From: Nocardia pneumoniae NBRC 100136
GTDB lineage: Bacteria > Actinomycetota > Actinomycetes > Mycobacteriales > Mycobacteriaceae
Direction: 5' to 3'
Length of the DNA: 46,522 nucleotides
Assembly (NCBI RefSeq): GCF_000308755.1
Contig: NZ_BAGF01000067.1
Coordinates: 1 to 46,522 of the forward strand
Numbering within the stretch: position 1 is the stretch's first letter; the number at the start of each line of letters is the position of its first letter. Both the position numbers and the translations under genes were made by a program. Below, piece by piece: positions 17,236 to 26,900 of the stretch. The notes beneath the pieces are model-generated. The model was not told where the DNA came from, did not search any database, and saw only the letters and a program-made list of their open reading frames with translations.

Positions 17236-17982
17236 GTGACTCTCTCGCCGCCCGCCGATCAGTACTTCCTCTCCGGCACCTTCAACTTCCGGGATACCGG
17301 CGGCCTGCGCACCGATGACGGCGCCAAGGTCCGCCCCGGGGTGCTGCTGCGCTCGGCCCAGCTGAGCGGACTCGACGAGGCTGGCCACGCCGCGCTGGGC
17401 GAACTGGGTGTCACCGACGTCCACGACCTGCGCGGACACCGCGAGATCCAGCACATCGGCGCCGACCGGCTGCCTACGGGCGTCCGGCTGACGGTCACCC
17501 CGTTCGACTCCAGAATGGCCGAGGCGCCGCCGCACGAGGCCACCGCGCGGACCGCCTACACGCACATGCTCGAGGTCTACCGGATGTTCCCCGCGCTGCC
17601 CGAGGCGCACACCGCCATCGCGGCGCTCGCCGAATCCATCGTGCGCGGCACCGGGGCCGTGCTGGTGCACTGCGCGGCGGGCAAGGATCGCACCGGCTGG
17701 GCCGTCGCGACACTGCTGCGCGCGGTCGGCGTCACCGAAGCCGACGTGCGGGCCGACTACCTGGAGAGCAACGGCGCCGTCCCGGCGCTGCGCTCCTTGA
17801 TGACGTCGAAACTGCTCGGCGGCGAGGAGCTCTCGGTGGACCTGCTCGGCGTGCGGGAGGAATACCTGGAAACCGCCACGGAGTCGATGCGGGAACTGCA
17901 CGGCGATCTGCGCGGCTATCTCGCGGCCGTCGGCCTGACGCCCGATCTGCTCGCGCGCTTGCGCACGCGCATGCTGGAATGA
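17236..17982 (+). CDS. ptpB: PtpB-type protein tyrosine/serine phosphatase
   Basis: The P-loop HCAAGKDRTG has the HCx5R signature with Cys146 as nucleophile and Arg152 as phosphate binder; Lys150-Asp151 inside the loop is typical of the mycobacterial PtpB/lipid-phosphatase-like family. The N-terminal FNFRDTGG motif (residues 16-23) is also characteristic. At 248 residues it is slightly shorter than the mycobacterial protein. It hydrolyses phosphotyrosine and possibly phosphoinositides; in pathogens the homolog is exported, but no signal peptide is seen here. The start is a GTG. It converges with the AMP-ligase gene, 7 bases apart. Confidence 0.85.
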   Translation: MTLSPPADQYFLSGTFNFRDTGGLRTDDGAKVRPGVLLRSAQLSGLDEAGHAALGELGVTDVHDLRGHREIQHIGADRLPTGVRLTVTPFDSRMAEAPPHEATARTAYTHMLEVYRMFPALPEAHTAIAALAESIVRGTGAVLVHCAAGKDRTGWAVATLLRAVGVTEADVRADYLESNGAVPALRSLMTSKLLGGEELSVDLLGVREEYLETATESMRELHGDLRGYLAAVGLTPDLLARLRTRMLE

Positions 17983-17989
17983 GCCGGGA

Positions 17990-19246
17990 TCACTCGGCGG
18001 GCACCGCTTCCCGGCGCACCAAGCCGTCGGCGCCGATCGTCACCTGATCGCCGGTGTGGAACCAGGTTCCGGTGAACCGCGCCGCGGTGGTGGTCGGGTC
18101 GTCCCAGTAGCGCGGCGTGACGTTCGGCCCGCGGCACAGCAGTTCCCCGTGCCCAGCCGTCGCCTTCGGCCCCCACAGCGCCAATTCGGTACCGCCGAAC
18201 GGGAATCCGAGCACGGCGTCCCCGTCCGACGGGTCCGCCGCCTGCTCGGCGTCGTCCACCGCGAGACCGATGCCGCTGGTCTCGGTCGCGCCCCAGACCG
18301 ACCACTGCCGCGCGGCCGGGAACACACCGCGCAGTTCGGCCGTCAGATCGACCGGGGTAGTCGGCGCCGCGGCTCGTTCGGCACGGTGACCGGCCTTGCT
18401 GATCCGCGCGACGCCCTCGGTGCACAGTCCCTCGGCGCGCAGCTCGGCCAGCTCGGGCACCAGGCCCGCGAAGATCCGCGGCGTCGCGGAGACCATGTCG
18501 ATGCGCTCGGCCGCGATCGCCTCGGCCATGCCGCGGCTGTCCCTGGCGAGCACGACCGTGCCACCGACGGCGAAGGTCGGCAAAAGCTGATCGACACAGC
18601 CGCTGGCGTGCGCCAACGGCAGCAGCACCAGATTGCGCAGACCGTCGGTCGGCAGATCCAGGGCGGCGACCATCGAGCGCACCGCGGACAGCAGGTTCTC
18701 GTTGGTCAGCTCCACGCCCTTGGGGGTGCGGGTGCCGCTGGTGTAACACAGCAGCGCCAGATCACTCAGCGCCGCACCGTCATCGATGTACGCGGCGCCG
18801 TCGGGCAGCTCGGCCTCGCCTCCCGGACGGCCGAGCACGAAATCGGCGCGGCTGTCGATGATCACTCGCTCGGCCACCGCCTCGGGCAAGCCGTCGTGCA
18901 CCAGCACCGGCACCGCGCCGCTGAGCAGGGCGCCGAGGAAGGCTTGCACCCAGCGCGCGCCCGAGGGCATGTGGATGGCGACCCGATCGCCGTAGCCGAT
19001 CCCGTGCTCCTGCAAGCCGCCCGCGATCCGGGACGCGGAGTGCCACAGCTCCCGATAGGTCAGCCGCGGGCCGCCGACCTCCACCAACGCCTCGCGGGTG
19101 GAAAACGCGTGAACCTGGAGATCCAATAGCTCGGTCAGCGCTGGGGTGAGGTTTCCGTAGCGCAGCACGCCGTCGGCGCCTCGGGCCAGCGGCTTGTCCC
19201 AGACATGCGGGCCGGTCAGGGGGTATTCGACGAGCAACTGCGACAT
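17990..19246 (-). CDS. AMP-dependent acyl ligase lacking its C-terminal domain
   Basis: The protein has the N-terminal adenylation domain of acyl-CoA synthetases: YTSGTRTPKG (168-177), WGATET and WFHTGDQ are recognisable. It stops at 418 residues, just after the hinge region, so the ~110-residue C-terminal domain carrying the catalytic lysine is missing; ptpB converges only 7 bases away, leaving no room for it. The phosphate loop is also one residue shorter than the usual TSGTTGxPKG. The enzyme may form acyl-adenylates poorly or act with another protein. GCGGAGGA precedes the ATG. It lies 92 bases downstream of an enoyl-CoA hydratase gene on the same strand, which suggests joint fatty-acid or aromatic-acid metabolism. 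Confidence 0.8.
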   Translation of the reverse strand: MSQLLVEYPLTGPHVWDKPLARGADGVLRYGNLTPALTELLDLQVHAFSTREALVEVGGPRLTYRELWHSASRIAGGLQEHGIGYGDRVAIHMPSGARWVQAFLGALLSGAVPVLVHDGLPEAVAERVIIDSRADFVLGRPGGEAELPDGAAYIDDGAALSDLALLCYTSGTRTPKGVELTNENLLSAVRSMVAALDLPTDGLRNLVLLPLAHASGCVDQLLPTFAVGGTVVLARDSRGMAEAIAAERIDMVSATPRIFAGLVPELAELRAEGLCTEGVARISKAGHRAERAAAPTTPVDLTAELRGVFPAARQWSVWGATETSGIGLAVDDAEQAADPSDGDAVLGFPFGGTELALWGPKATAGHGELLCRGPNVTPRYWDDPTTTAARFTGTWFHTGDQVTIGADGLVRREAVPAE

Positions 19247-19338
19247 TCGTCCTCCGCGTGCCTCGAGGGAGCAGGCACTGCGACTATATGACTCGGGTCA
19301 CAATCTCGCTGGGATAGGCGACGAACGTGTCCGACCTG

Positions 19339-20133
19339 TCACCGGCCGGTGTAGCTGGCCTTGCCCGGACCCACCTCGAGAAAGCTGCGCACGGCGCCTT
19401 GGAGATCGTCGGTGCCGAACAGCACGCCGGACACCTCCGGTGTCACCGAATCCGCATGTGCCACACCGCCGGAACGCCACGCCTCGATGATCCGCTTGGT
19501 CGCCGCGTGCGCCTTCGTCGGGCCGTCGGCCAGCCGGTGGGTCAGCGCCATGGCCGCCGCGTCGACGTCGTCGTGCACCGCGTTCACCACACCCCACTCG
19601 GCCATCGTCGCCGCGTCGTAGAGGTCGCCGGTCATCACGAACTCGCGCGCCCGTCCCGACCCGGCGCGCTCGGCCAGACGCTGCGGGCCGCCCATCGACG
19701 GCGTCAGTCCGACCACGGTCTCCACCAGCCCGAACTTCGCCTTCGGCGCGGCGAGCAGGATGTCGCAGGCGAGCGCGATCTCGAACGCCGCGGTCAGGGT
19801 CAGCCCGTGCGCGGCGAACACCACCGGGCACGGCAGCGCCTCCAGCGGGTGGATGATCCGCGCGAACAGCGTTCGCCACAGCTCGGCGCCCTGCTCGACG
19901 GTCAGGCCGTCGAAGACGTGCACGTCCACGCCACCGGACACCACTTTGCCCTCGGCGCGCAGCAGCACCGCGCGCGGCGGTCGCGCGGACAACTCGGCGA
20001 TGTCGGCGATCAGCGCGTCCAGCATCGCCCGATCGAACAGGTTGAGCGGCGGATGGGCGAGCGTGAGGGTCGCCACCTCGGCTCCGGCGTCGGTGCGGTC
20101 GCGTTCCAGGCGGGTGGCCTTCGTTTCACTCAT
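19339..20133 (-). CDS. Enoyl-CoA hydratase/isomerase family protein
   Basis: The 264-residue crotonase-fold protein shows the oxyanion-hole segment SGGVDVHVF, the second glycine strand ALACDILLAAPKAKFGL, and Glu residues at the two crotonase catalytic positions (GLVETVVGL and RAREFVMTGD). It probably hydrates or isomerises an enoyl-CoA in beta-oxidation or a related pathway. The segment after the first oxyanion site is unusual (VDVHVFDG rather than the common ADL), so substrate is not predictable. It is upstream of the truncated AMP ligase gene and divergent from the hydroquinone reductase-like gene. Confidence 0.82.
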   Translation of the reverse strand: MSETKATRLERDRTDAGAEVATLTLAHPPLNLFDRAMLDALIADIAELSARPPRAVLLRAEGKVVSGGVDVHVFDGLTVEQGAELWRTLFARIIHPLEALPCPVVFAAHGLTLTAAFEIALACDILLAAPKAKFGLVETVVGLTPSMGGPQRLAERAGSGRAREFVMTGDLYDAATMAEWGVVNAVHDDVDAAAMALTHRLADGPTKAHAATKRIIEAWRSGGVAHADSVTPEVSGVLFGTDDLQGAVRSFLEVGPGKASYTGR

Positions 20134-20240
20134 CCGGCCAGCCTAAGCGCACGCTCCGCCAACGCTGCGGCCCTGCGCGGGCTGAGGACGGACTAGGTCC
20201 GACAGCGCCCACCAGGGCCTGGATCTGCGAAACTGTCCAG

Positions 20241-21266
20241 GTGACCAAGTCGGCTAGCGAAAGCGGTTCCTACGTCGAGCCCGGCGAGTTCAAGAGGGAC
20301 ACGAACTACATCACCACCCGGATCACGGCCGACGGCCGCGACGGCTATCCGGTCGAGCCGGGGCGCTACCGGCTCGTCGCGGCGCGCGCCTGCCCGTGGG
20401 CCAACCGCACCGTGATCGTGCGGCGTCTGCTCGGGCTCGAGCAGGTGCTCTCGCTCGGCCTGTGCGGTCCCACGCACGACAAGCTGAGCTGGACTTTCGA
20501 CCTGGATCCCGGCGGCGTCGACCCGGTGCTCGGCATCCCCCGGTTGCGCGACGCCTACCTGGCGCGGTTCCCGGACTACCCGCGCGGCATCACCGTGCCC
20601 GCCATCGTGGACGTGCCGACCGGGCAGGTGGTCACCAACGACTACGCCCAGATCACCCTGGATTTCTCCACCGAGTGGACCGACTACCACCGGCCCGGCG
20701 CACCGCGGCTGTACCCCGAACCGTTGCGCGCGGAGATCGACGAGGTGAACCTCGCGGTGTTCCGCGACGTCAACAACGGCGTCTACCGGTGCGGGTTCGC
20801 CGGTGCGCAGGACGCTTACGACGCCGCGTACGACCGGCTCTTCAACCGGCTGGACTGGCTCTCGGAACGCCTTGCGGGACAACGCTATCTGGTCGGCGAC
20901 ACGATCACCGAAGCGGACATACGACTATTTACCACGCTGGTGCGCTTCGACGCCGTCTACCACGGGCACTTCAAGTGCAACCGGTCCAAACTCACCGAGA
21001 TGCCGGTGCTGTGGGCGTACGCGCGCGATCTGTACCAGACCCCCGGCTTCGGCGACACCATCGACTTCGGGCAGATCAAGACGCACTACTACGTCGTGCA
21101 TCGGGACATCAACCCGACCGGAATCGTCCCGAAGGGGCCCGACCTGGCGAACTGGTTGACCCCGCACGGCCGAGAAGCCCTCGGCGGCAGACCATTCGGC
21201 GACGGAACCCCGCCGCCCCCGCCACCGTTGGCCGAACGCGTACCGGCGGTGCAGGGCCCCGCATGA
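20241..21266 (+). CDS. Xi-class GST-like glutathionyl-hydroquinone reductase family protein
   Basis: The 341-residue protein has the CPWA active-site motif with Cys51, the NDYAQITLDF segment after the thioredoxin-like domain and the C-terminal helical domain (NGVYRCGFA, YLVGDTITEADIRLFTTLVRFD, HYYVVHRDINP) of the YqjG/PcpF/ECM4 family. These enzymes remove glutathione from glutathionyl-hydroquinones; in mycothiol-using actinobacteria the thiol partner is probably mycothiol or another thiol, which is inference. A GTG at 20241 is the start. The C terminus ends in a proline run. It stands alone, divergent from the hydratase gene. Confidence 0.88.
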   Translation: MTKSASESGSYVEPGEFKRDTNYITTRITADGRDGYPVEPGRYRLVAARACPWANRTVIVRRLLGLEQVLSLGLCGPTHDKLSWTFDLDPGGVDPVLGIPRLRDAYLARFPDYPRGITVPAIVDVPTGQVVTNDYAQITLDFSTEWTDYHRPGAPRLYPEPLRAEIDEVNLAVFRDVNNGVYRCGFAGAQDAYDAAYDRLFNRLDWLSERLAGQRYLVGDTITEADIRLFTTLVRFDAVYHGHFKCNRSKLTEMPVLWAYARDLYQTPGFGDTIDFGQIKTHYYVVHRDINPTGIVPKGPDLANWLTPHGREALGGRPFGDGTPPPPPPLAERVPAVQGPA

Positions 21267-21407
21267 CGGTCCCCGGCCGTAGCCGAACAGGCAGAGGCAG
21301 CCGACCGGTGGAACCGATCCGCCTGGGTACTTCGTTGTCATGACGAGCTGACGGCAACCGGTGCCATACAGTTCAACCCAGCAGACCGGAAGAGGAGGAT
21401 GCCGCCG

Positions 21408-22139
21408 ATGCTCAAAGGTGCGTTCGAGAAAACGGTGGTCGAGCTGCTCGATACCGGGTCACGCTTGCAGGCGCCCGCGGTGGCCAAGTACGTGGATCGG
21501 ATCCGGCGCTCCCACCCCGACGAAAACCCCGCGCAGATCATCGAGCGGTTGGAGAAGCAATACCTGCTCGCGGTGACCGGCAGCGGTGGCGCGGTGGGCG
21601 CGACCGCCGCGCTCCCCGGCGTCGGCACCATCGCCGCGGTCGCCGCGGTGAGCGCGGAAACCACCTTCTTCATGGAGGCGTCGGCGGTGTTCACCCTCGC
21701 GGTGGCCGCGGTGCACGGCATTTCGCCGCAGGATCAGGAGCAGCGCAGGGCCTTGGTGCTGGCCGTGGTGCTGGGCGAGAGCGGCATGGAGATCGTGCAG
21801 AAAACCGTCGGCACCTCCGCGAAGAACTGGGGCACGGCGTTCGCCAACCGGATTCCCGGGCTGTCGAGCATGAACGATTCGCTGCTGAAGCGGTTCATCA
21901 TCCGATTCATCACCAAGCGCGCCGCCTTGATGGCGGGCAAGGTGCTGCCCGCTGGCATCGGCGCCGTGATCGGCGGCGCGGGCAACCGCGCGCTCGGCAA
22001 GGCCACGATCACCAACGCGCGCAAGGCATTCGGGCCGCCACCGGTCACCTGGCCCGCCGACCGGCACCTGATCATCGACGCCGATCCGCTCACCGCGATC
22101 GACCCGGCGAAGCCGCAACCTCCGGCCACGCCACGATGA
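21408..22139 (+). CDS. Hypothetical protein with glycine-zipper hydrophobic centre
   Basis: The 243-residue protein is not assigned to a known enzyme family. Its middle has hydrophobic glycine/alanine-rich segments (VTGSGGAVGATAALPGVG, TIAAVAAVSAETTFFMEASA and MAGKVLPAGIGAVIGG) that may insert in or associate with the membrane. The ATG at 21408 is chosen because GAGGAGG ends 9 bases before it; an ATG at 21399 sits directly on that site. Its stop overlaps the next start as ATGA, so it is translationally coupled to an ABC-2 ATPase and permease and may be an accessory of that transporter. Confidence 0.6.
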   Translation: MLKGAFEKTVVELLDTGSRLQAPAVAKYVDRIRRSHPDENPAQIIERLEKQYLLAVTGSGGAVGATAALPGVGTIAAVAAVSAETTFFMEASAVFTLAVAAVHGISPQDQEQRRALVLAVVLGESGMEIVQKTVGTSAKNWGTAFANRIPGLSSMNDSLLKRFIIRFITKRAALMAGKVLPAGIGAVIGGAGNRALGKATITNARKAFGPPPVTWPADRHLIIDADPLTAIDPAKPQPPATPR

Positions 22140-23128
22140 GCGCGGCTCGTCCGGTCGCGTTCGCGGTCCGGGGATTGACCAAGCGGTACGACCTGGCGAC
22201 CGCCGTGACGGACGTCAGCTTCACCGTGCCCTCCGGCACCACCGCGGCACTGGTCGGTCCGCGCGGGGCGGGCAAGACCACCATCCTGCGGGCGCTGCTC
22301 GGACTCGTCGCCCCCAGTTCCGGCACCGCGTCACTGGGCGGACCCGGCTCGGCGCGACCCGACGCCGCTGTTTCCGCGCGGGTGGTCGGCGGTGTGCTCG
22401 CGCCCCGTGGACTGCTTCCGGCTCGGACTGCGCGGCAGCACTTGCTGATCTACGCGGCCGCGGCGGGTCTCCTGGACGCACGCGTGGGCGAGGTGCTCGA
22501 ACTCGTCGGGCTGGACGAGCACGGCGCGACCAAGATCGTCAATCTGTCGATCGGGCAGCAGACCAGGCTCGCGCTGGCCGCCGCGCTGCTCGGCGATCCC
22601 CCGCTGCTGGTGCTCGACGATCCGATGGACGGGCTCGACCCCGCCGAACGCGGCTGGTTGCAGGAATTCCTGCGCAGGCACACCCGCCGCGGCGGCAGCG
22701 CCCTGCTGTCCAGCGAGAGCCTCGCCGCCGTGCTGCCCGGCGCCGACCACCTGATCGTGCTGAACGAGGGCGCGGTGGTGTACCAGGGCAGCCCGGCTCG
22801 GCTGCGGCGCGGACATCCGGACCGGCTGGTCGTCGCCGCGTCACCGCCCATCGCGCTGGCGACCATGCTCGCGGCACAGGGATTCACCGACGCGGTGATC
22901 CGCCCGGATGGCCGCCTCGCGGTCGCCGAGGCCACCGAGGCGCAGATCAGAGCGGCCGCGACCGCGGCGAAAGTGCGGATCGACAGCATCGTCGCCGACC
23001 CCATCCACCCCGACCGGGTGCTCGCGTCGCTGACCAGACCCACCGCCGCGCCCGCGCCGCACTACCCCGGCCTCGCCGCGCCCAGCACCCAGCAACCGTC
23101 GCCGCTGCCCTACGGAATCCCACGATGA
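22136..23128 (+). CDS. ABC-2 type transporter ATP-binding protein with altered catalytic residues
   Basis: The ATPase has Walker A GPRGAGKT (residues 41-48), a signature NLSIGQQTRLALA and Walker B LLVLDDPMDGLDP. The usual catalytic Glu after Walker B is Asp162, and the H-loop histidine is replaced by Glu194 in LLSSESLAAV. A C-terminal extension of about 100 residues follows, ending Pro-rich. It probably powers the adjacent permease, with which it overlaps by ATGA. The altered residues suggest slow hydrolysis or a regulatory role; this is inference from comparison with typical ABC-2 ATPases such as those of drug or antibiotic exporters. Confidence 0.82.
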   Translation: MSAARPVAFAVRGLTKRYDLATAVTDVSFTVPSGTTAALVGPRGAGKTTILRALLGLVAPSSGTASLGGPGSARPDAAVSARVVGGVLAPRGLLPARTARQHLLIYAAAAGLLDARVGEVLELVGLDEHGATKIVNLSIGQQTRLALAAALLGDPPLLVLDDPMDGLDPAERGWLQEFLRRHTRRGGSALLSSESLAAVLPGADHLIVLNEGAVVYQGSPARLRRGHPDRLVVAASPPIALATMLAAQGFTDAVIRPDGRLAVAEATEAQIRAAATAAKVRIDSIVADPIHPDRVLASLTRPTAAPAPHYPGLAAPSTQQPSPLPYGIPR

Positions 23129-23907
23129 TCGCAATCCTGCCCGCGGACCTGGTGCCGACCGTCAACTCCGAGATCCGCAAGGTCGTCACGATGCCGCGCG
23201 GCCAGGTACTCGCGGCCACCGTGCTCGCGATCGCGCTGATCGCGAGCATCGCCTCGGCGAGCCTGGCCGGACCACCGGACCCGCGCGGCGAGCCCGCCAC
23301 CGGCGCCGCGACGATCGGGCTCTACGTCGCTCTGGGCGTGGTCGCGCTGGCGGCCGCCGTCTTCGGCGCGGTGGGCACCGGGGCGGAGTACCGGTACCAC
23401 ACGATGCCGGTGAGCGTGCTGTTCACCGCAGACCGCGATCGGCTGGCGGCCGCGAAGTTCCTGGTCATCGGGAGTTGCGCGGTGGCGGCCGGGGTGGCCG
23501 TGGAACTGGTCTCCCTCGGCGGCCTGTTCGGCGCGGGTCGCGACAAGATCGCCGTCACCGCGGAGTTGTTCGCCGTGCTCGGCGGCGGGCTGCTCGCCGC
23601 GGTGTGCTGGTCGCTGATCGGCGCGAGCGCGGGCATCCTGGCGCGGTCCTCCGCCAAGGCGGCAGCGCTGCTGCTCGGCTGGATCGGACTCGCCGAACCC
23701 CTGCTGTGGCTGGTCAGCCGTGGTCTCGGCATCCCAGGTGTGGTGACCGTGCTGCCCGTCTCCGCCACCGTCGGCACCATCGCCGTCGGCTCCTTCCCGG
23801 ACAGCGATTTCCTCGCCCCCACCCCGGCCGCCGTCGTAGTGCTGCTGCTGTGGACCATCGGCCTGGGCGCCGCGAGCTGGTGGAGCCTGCGCACCCGCGA
23901 CCTGTGA
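23125..23907 (+). CDS. ABC-2 type permease
   Basis: The 260-residue protein has about six hydrophobic segments (for example VLAATVLAIALIASIASASL, LYVALGVVALAAAVFGAVG, FLVIGSCAVAAGVAVELVSL, ELFAVLGGGLLAAVCW and AAVVVLLLWTIGLGAA). The GTGAEYRYHTMPVSVLFTADR segment after the second helix is characteristic of ABC-2 permeases in actinobacterial exporter operons. Its start overlaps the ATPase stop (ATGA). Together with the ATPase and the preceding coupled gene it forms a compact three-gene operon; the exported substrate is unknown. Confidence 0.8.
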   Translation: MIAILPADLVPTVNSEIRKVVTMPRGQVLAATVLAIALIASIASASLAGPPDPRGEPATGAATIGLYVALGVVALAAAVFGAVGTGAEYRYHTMPVSVLFTADRDRLAAAKFLVIGSCAVAAGVAVELVSLGGLFGAGRDKIAVTAELFAVLGGGLLAAVCWSLIGASAGILARSSAKAAALLLGWIGLAEPLLWLVSRGLGIPGVVTVLPVSATVGTIAVGSFPDSDFLAPTPAAVVVLLLWTIGLGAASWWSLRTRDL

Positions 23908-23994
23908 CGTGACCCCACGCCGGGAACAACGGCCTGTCGGTGGGCGTCGGTACCGTCGATGAGGAACGCGGTACGACGAAGGGGGCGAGCGGAC

Positions 23995-26900
23995 GTGGTC
24001 GACGGGGGCGGCAGACCGGGATGGATACGCAGGGTGTGGGCCGAGTGCCGGCCCCACCGCGCGGTGCTCGCCGGGATCGCGGCGGCGATTCTCGGCGGCG
24101 CGGTCATCGAGACGGCCGGGCCGCTGCTGACCAAGAAGGCGATCGACGCGGCCGGGATCGGTGACACCGCGGCGATCGGCGCGGTCGCGGGCCTGTTCCT
24201 GGCGCTGGCCGTCGGCCGTTCCGCGGCCGGATTCGGGCGGAGATTGCTGGCCGGACGGCTGTCCCTGGACGTGCAGCACGCGCTGCGCGTGAACCTGCTC
24301 GGGTCACTGCAACGGTTGGACGGCATCGGCCAGGACACCTTGCGCACCGGGCAGGTGGTGTCCCGGTCGATCACCGATCTGCAGCTGGTCCAGGGCCTGA
24401 TGGCGATGGCCCCGCTGTCGGGCATGGCGCTGCTGGAATTCGTGCTGGCCGCCGTGGTCATGATCTGGCTCTCACCGCCCCTGGCCGCCGTCGCGCTGCT
24501 GGTGGTGCCCGCGATCGGACTGGTGGTCTATCGGATGCGCCCGCGCCTGCACGCGGCGACCTGGTCCGCCCAGCAGCGCGCGGCCGACCTCGCCCAGCAC
24601 GTCGAGGAGACGGTCACCGGGGTGCGGGTGGTGAAGGGCTTCGGTCAGGAAGCCCGGATGGTCGACCTGCTGGAGCGCCACGGCCGCACCCTGTTCGCGG
24701 AGCGGATGCGCGCCGCGAAGATCGACGCCCGCTTCGCGCCGACGGTCGCGACGATTCCGCAGCTCGGCATGGTCGCGGTCATCGCGCTCGGCGGACTGCT
24801 CGCCCTGCACGGCAGCATCGGGATCGGCACCTTCGTCGCGTTCGCCGCGTACGTCGCCGTCATGACCGGCACCGCGCGCATCCTCTCGTCGGTGATCGTC
24901 ATGGCCCAGCTGACCAGGGCGGCGGCCGAACGGGTGTTCCAGGTGATCGACACCGCGCCGGTCATCGCCGACCCGGATCGCCCGGTGGAGCTGCCGGACG
25001 GACCGCTCGGCATCGAACTCGACGCGGTCACTTTCGGTTTCGATCCCGATCAGCCCGTTCTGCGCGAACTCGACCTGCGCATCCGGCCCGGGGAGACGGT
25101 GGCCGTCATCGGCCCCGCCGGGTCGGGCAAATCCACGCTGGCCCTGCTGCTGCCCCGGTTCTACGCACCGGACTCCGGCCACATCCGGCTGTTCGCCGAT
25201 GCCGCGCCGCGGCGCACCAACCCGGGCGATGGGTTCATCGACACCTGGAACAGTCCACACCCCGCGCCGCGCACCGACTCGGCTGACCCGTTCACCGTCA
25301 CGCGGAACAGTTCACGCACCGCGGCGAACACCGACATGGCCGACGCATCGGCTGTCAATCGGAGCCGGTCGAGCAACGCATCGAGCGCCGATCCGGCGAA
25401 CGTGTTCACCGCCGCGCGGAACAATCCACACCCCTCGCCGCCCACCGACTCGGCTGACCCGTTCACCGTCACGCGGAACAGTTCACGCACCGCGGCGAAC
25501 ACCGACATGGCCGACGCATCGGCAGCGATGCGGCCGAGCACGGACCCTGTGGATGCGTTCACCGTCGCACGGAATGGCGCACGCGCCACGACACTCACGG
25601 CGGAAACGGTCGGTGTCGACATCGCCGACGTGCGCGCCGCCGACCTGCGCGCGGCCATCGGTGTCGTCTTCGACGATCCCTTCCTGTTCTCCGACACGAT
25701 CGCCGCCAACATCGCACTCGGGCGGCCGGAGGCCACCGACGAGGAGATCAGGCAGGCGGCCGTGCAAGCCGCGGCCGACGAGTTCATCACCGAACTTCCG
25801 GACGGATACGACACGGTGGTCGGCGAGCGCGGCCTGACCCTCTCCGGCGGCCAGCGGCAGCGGATCGCGCTGGCCAGAGCACTGCTGGCGCGCCCGCGCA
25901 TCCTGGTGCTCGACGACGCCACCTCGGCGGTGGACGCGGTGACCGAGGCGGCGATCTTCGACGCGCTGCCCGACCGCGGCGGGCGGACCACGCTGATCCT
26001 GGCGCATCGGGAATCGACGCTCGCCCACGCCGACCGCGTGATCAGGCTGCCCGCGCCCGCCGGACACGTCGCCCCGGCGCCGGACATCACCGCGTCCGGG
26101 GCCGAAAAGGGGCGAGCACCAAGTCGTTCCGACGGCGGCCGCTTCGCGGGCGCGGCGGCCGACGTCAGCGAGACCCCGGAACTACGCCGCACCATCGAGC
26201 GCCTGCCACCAGCCACCGAGCAACCCGGCCTGGACGTCGATCGTTTCCGTGCGCCCGATCCGCGCTTCGGGCTGCGCCGCATGCTGCGCCCCGTGCGCTG
26301 GCTGGTCCTGACGGTCATGGCGCTGCTGGCGGCCGACGCGGTGATCGGCATCGCATTCCCGCCACTGGTGCGTTACGCGATCGACGGTGGCGTGCTGGGC
26401 GAGGATTCCGCGGCGCTGGTCCGCGCGACGCTGCTCGGCGCGGTACTCGCCGCCGCGGGGTGGGCTGTCGGCGCCGCGACCACCGTGCTGACCGCGCGTA
26501 CCGGGGAACGGATGCTGTTCGGCTTGCGGGTCCGCAGCTTTGCGCATCTCCAGCGACTCGGGCTGGACTACTACGAACGCGAGCTGTCCGGGCGGATCAT
26601 GACCCGGATGACCACCGACGTCGACGCGCTGTCGACGTTTCTGCAGACCGGGGTGGCCACCACCCTGGTCGGCCTGCTGACGCTGGTCGGCATCGCGGTC
26701 GCGTTGCTGGTCATCGATGTCTCGCTGGCGCTGGTCGTGCTGGCGACGGTGCCCGCGCTGGTGATCGCGACGGTGCTGTTCCGGCGGGTGTCGTCCATCG
26801 CGTACACCGTCTCGCGAGAGCACGTGTCGGCGGTCAACGCCGACTTCCAAGAGAACGTGACGGGGTTGCGCGCGGTGCAGGCGAACCGGCACGAGCCCCG

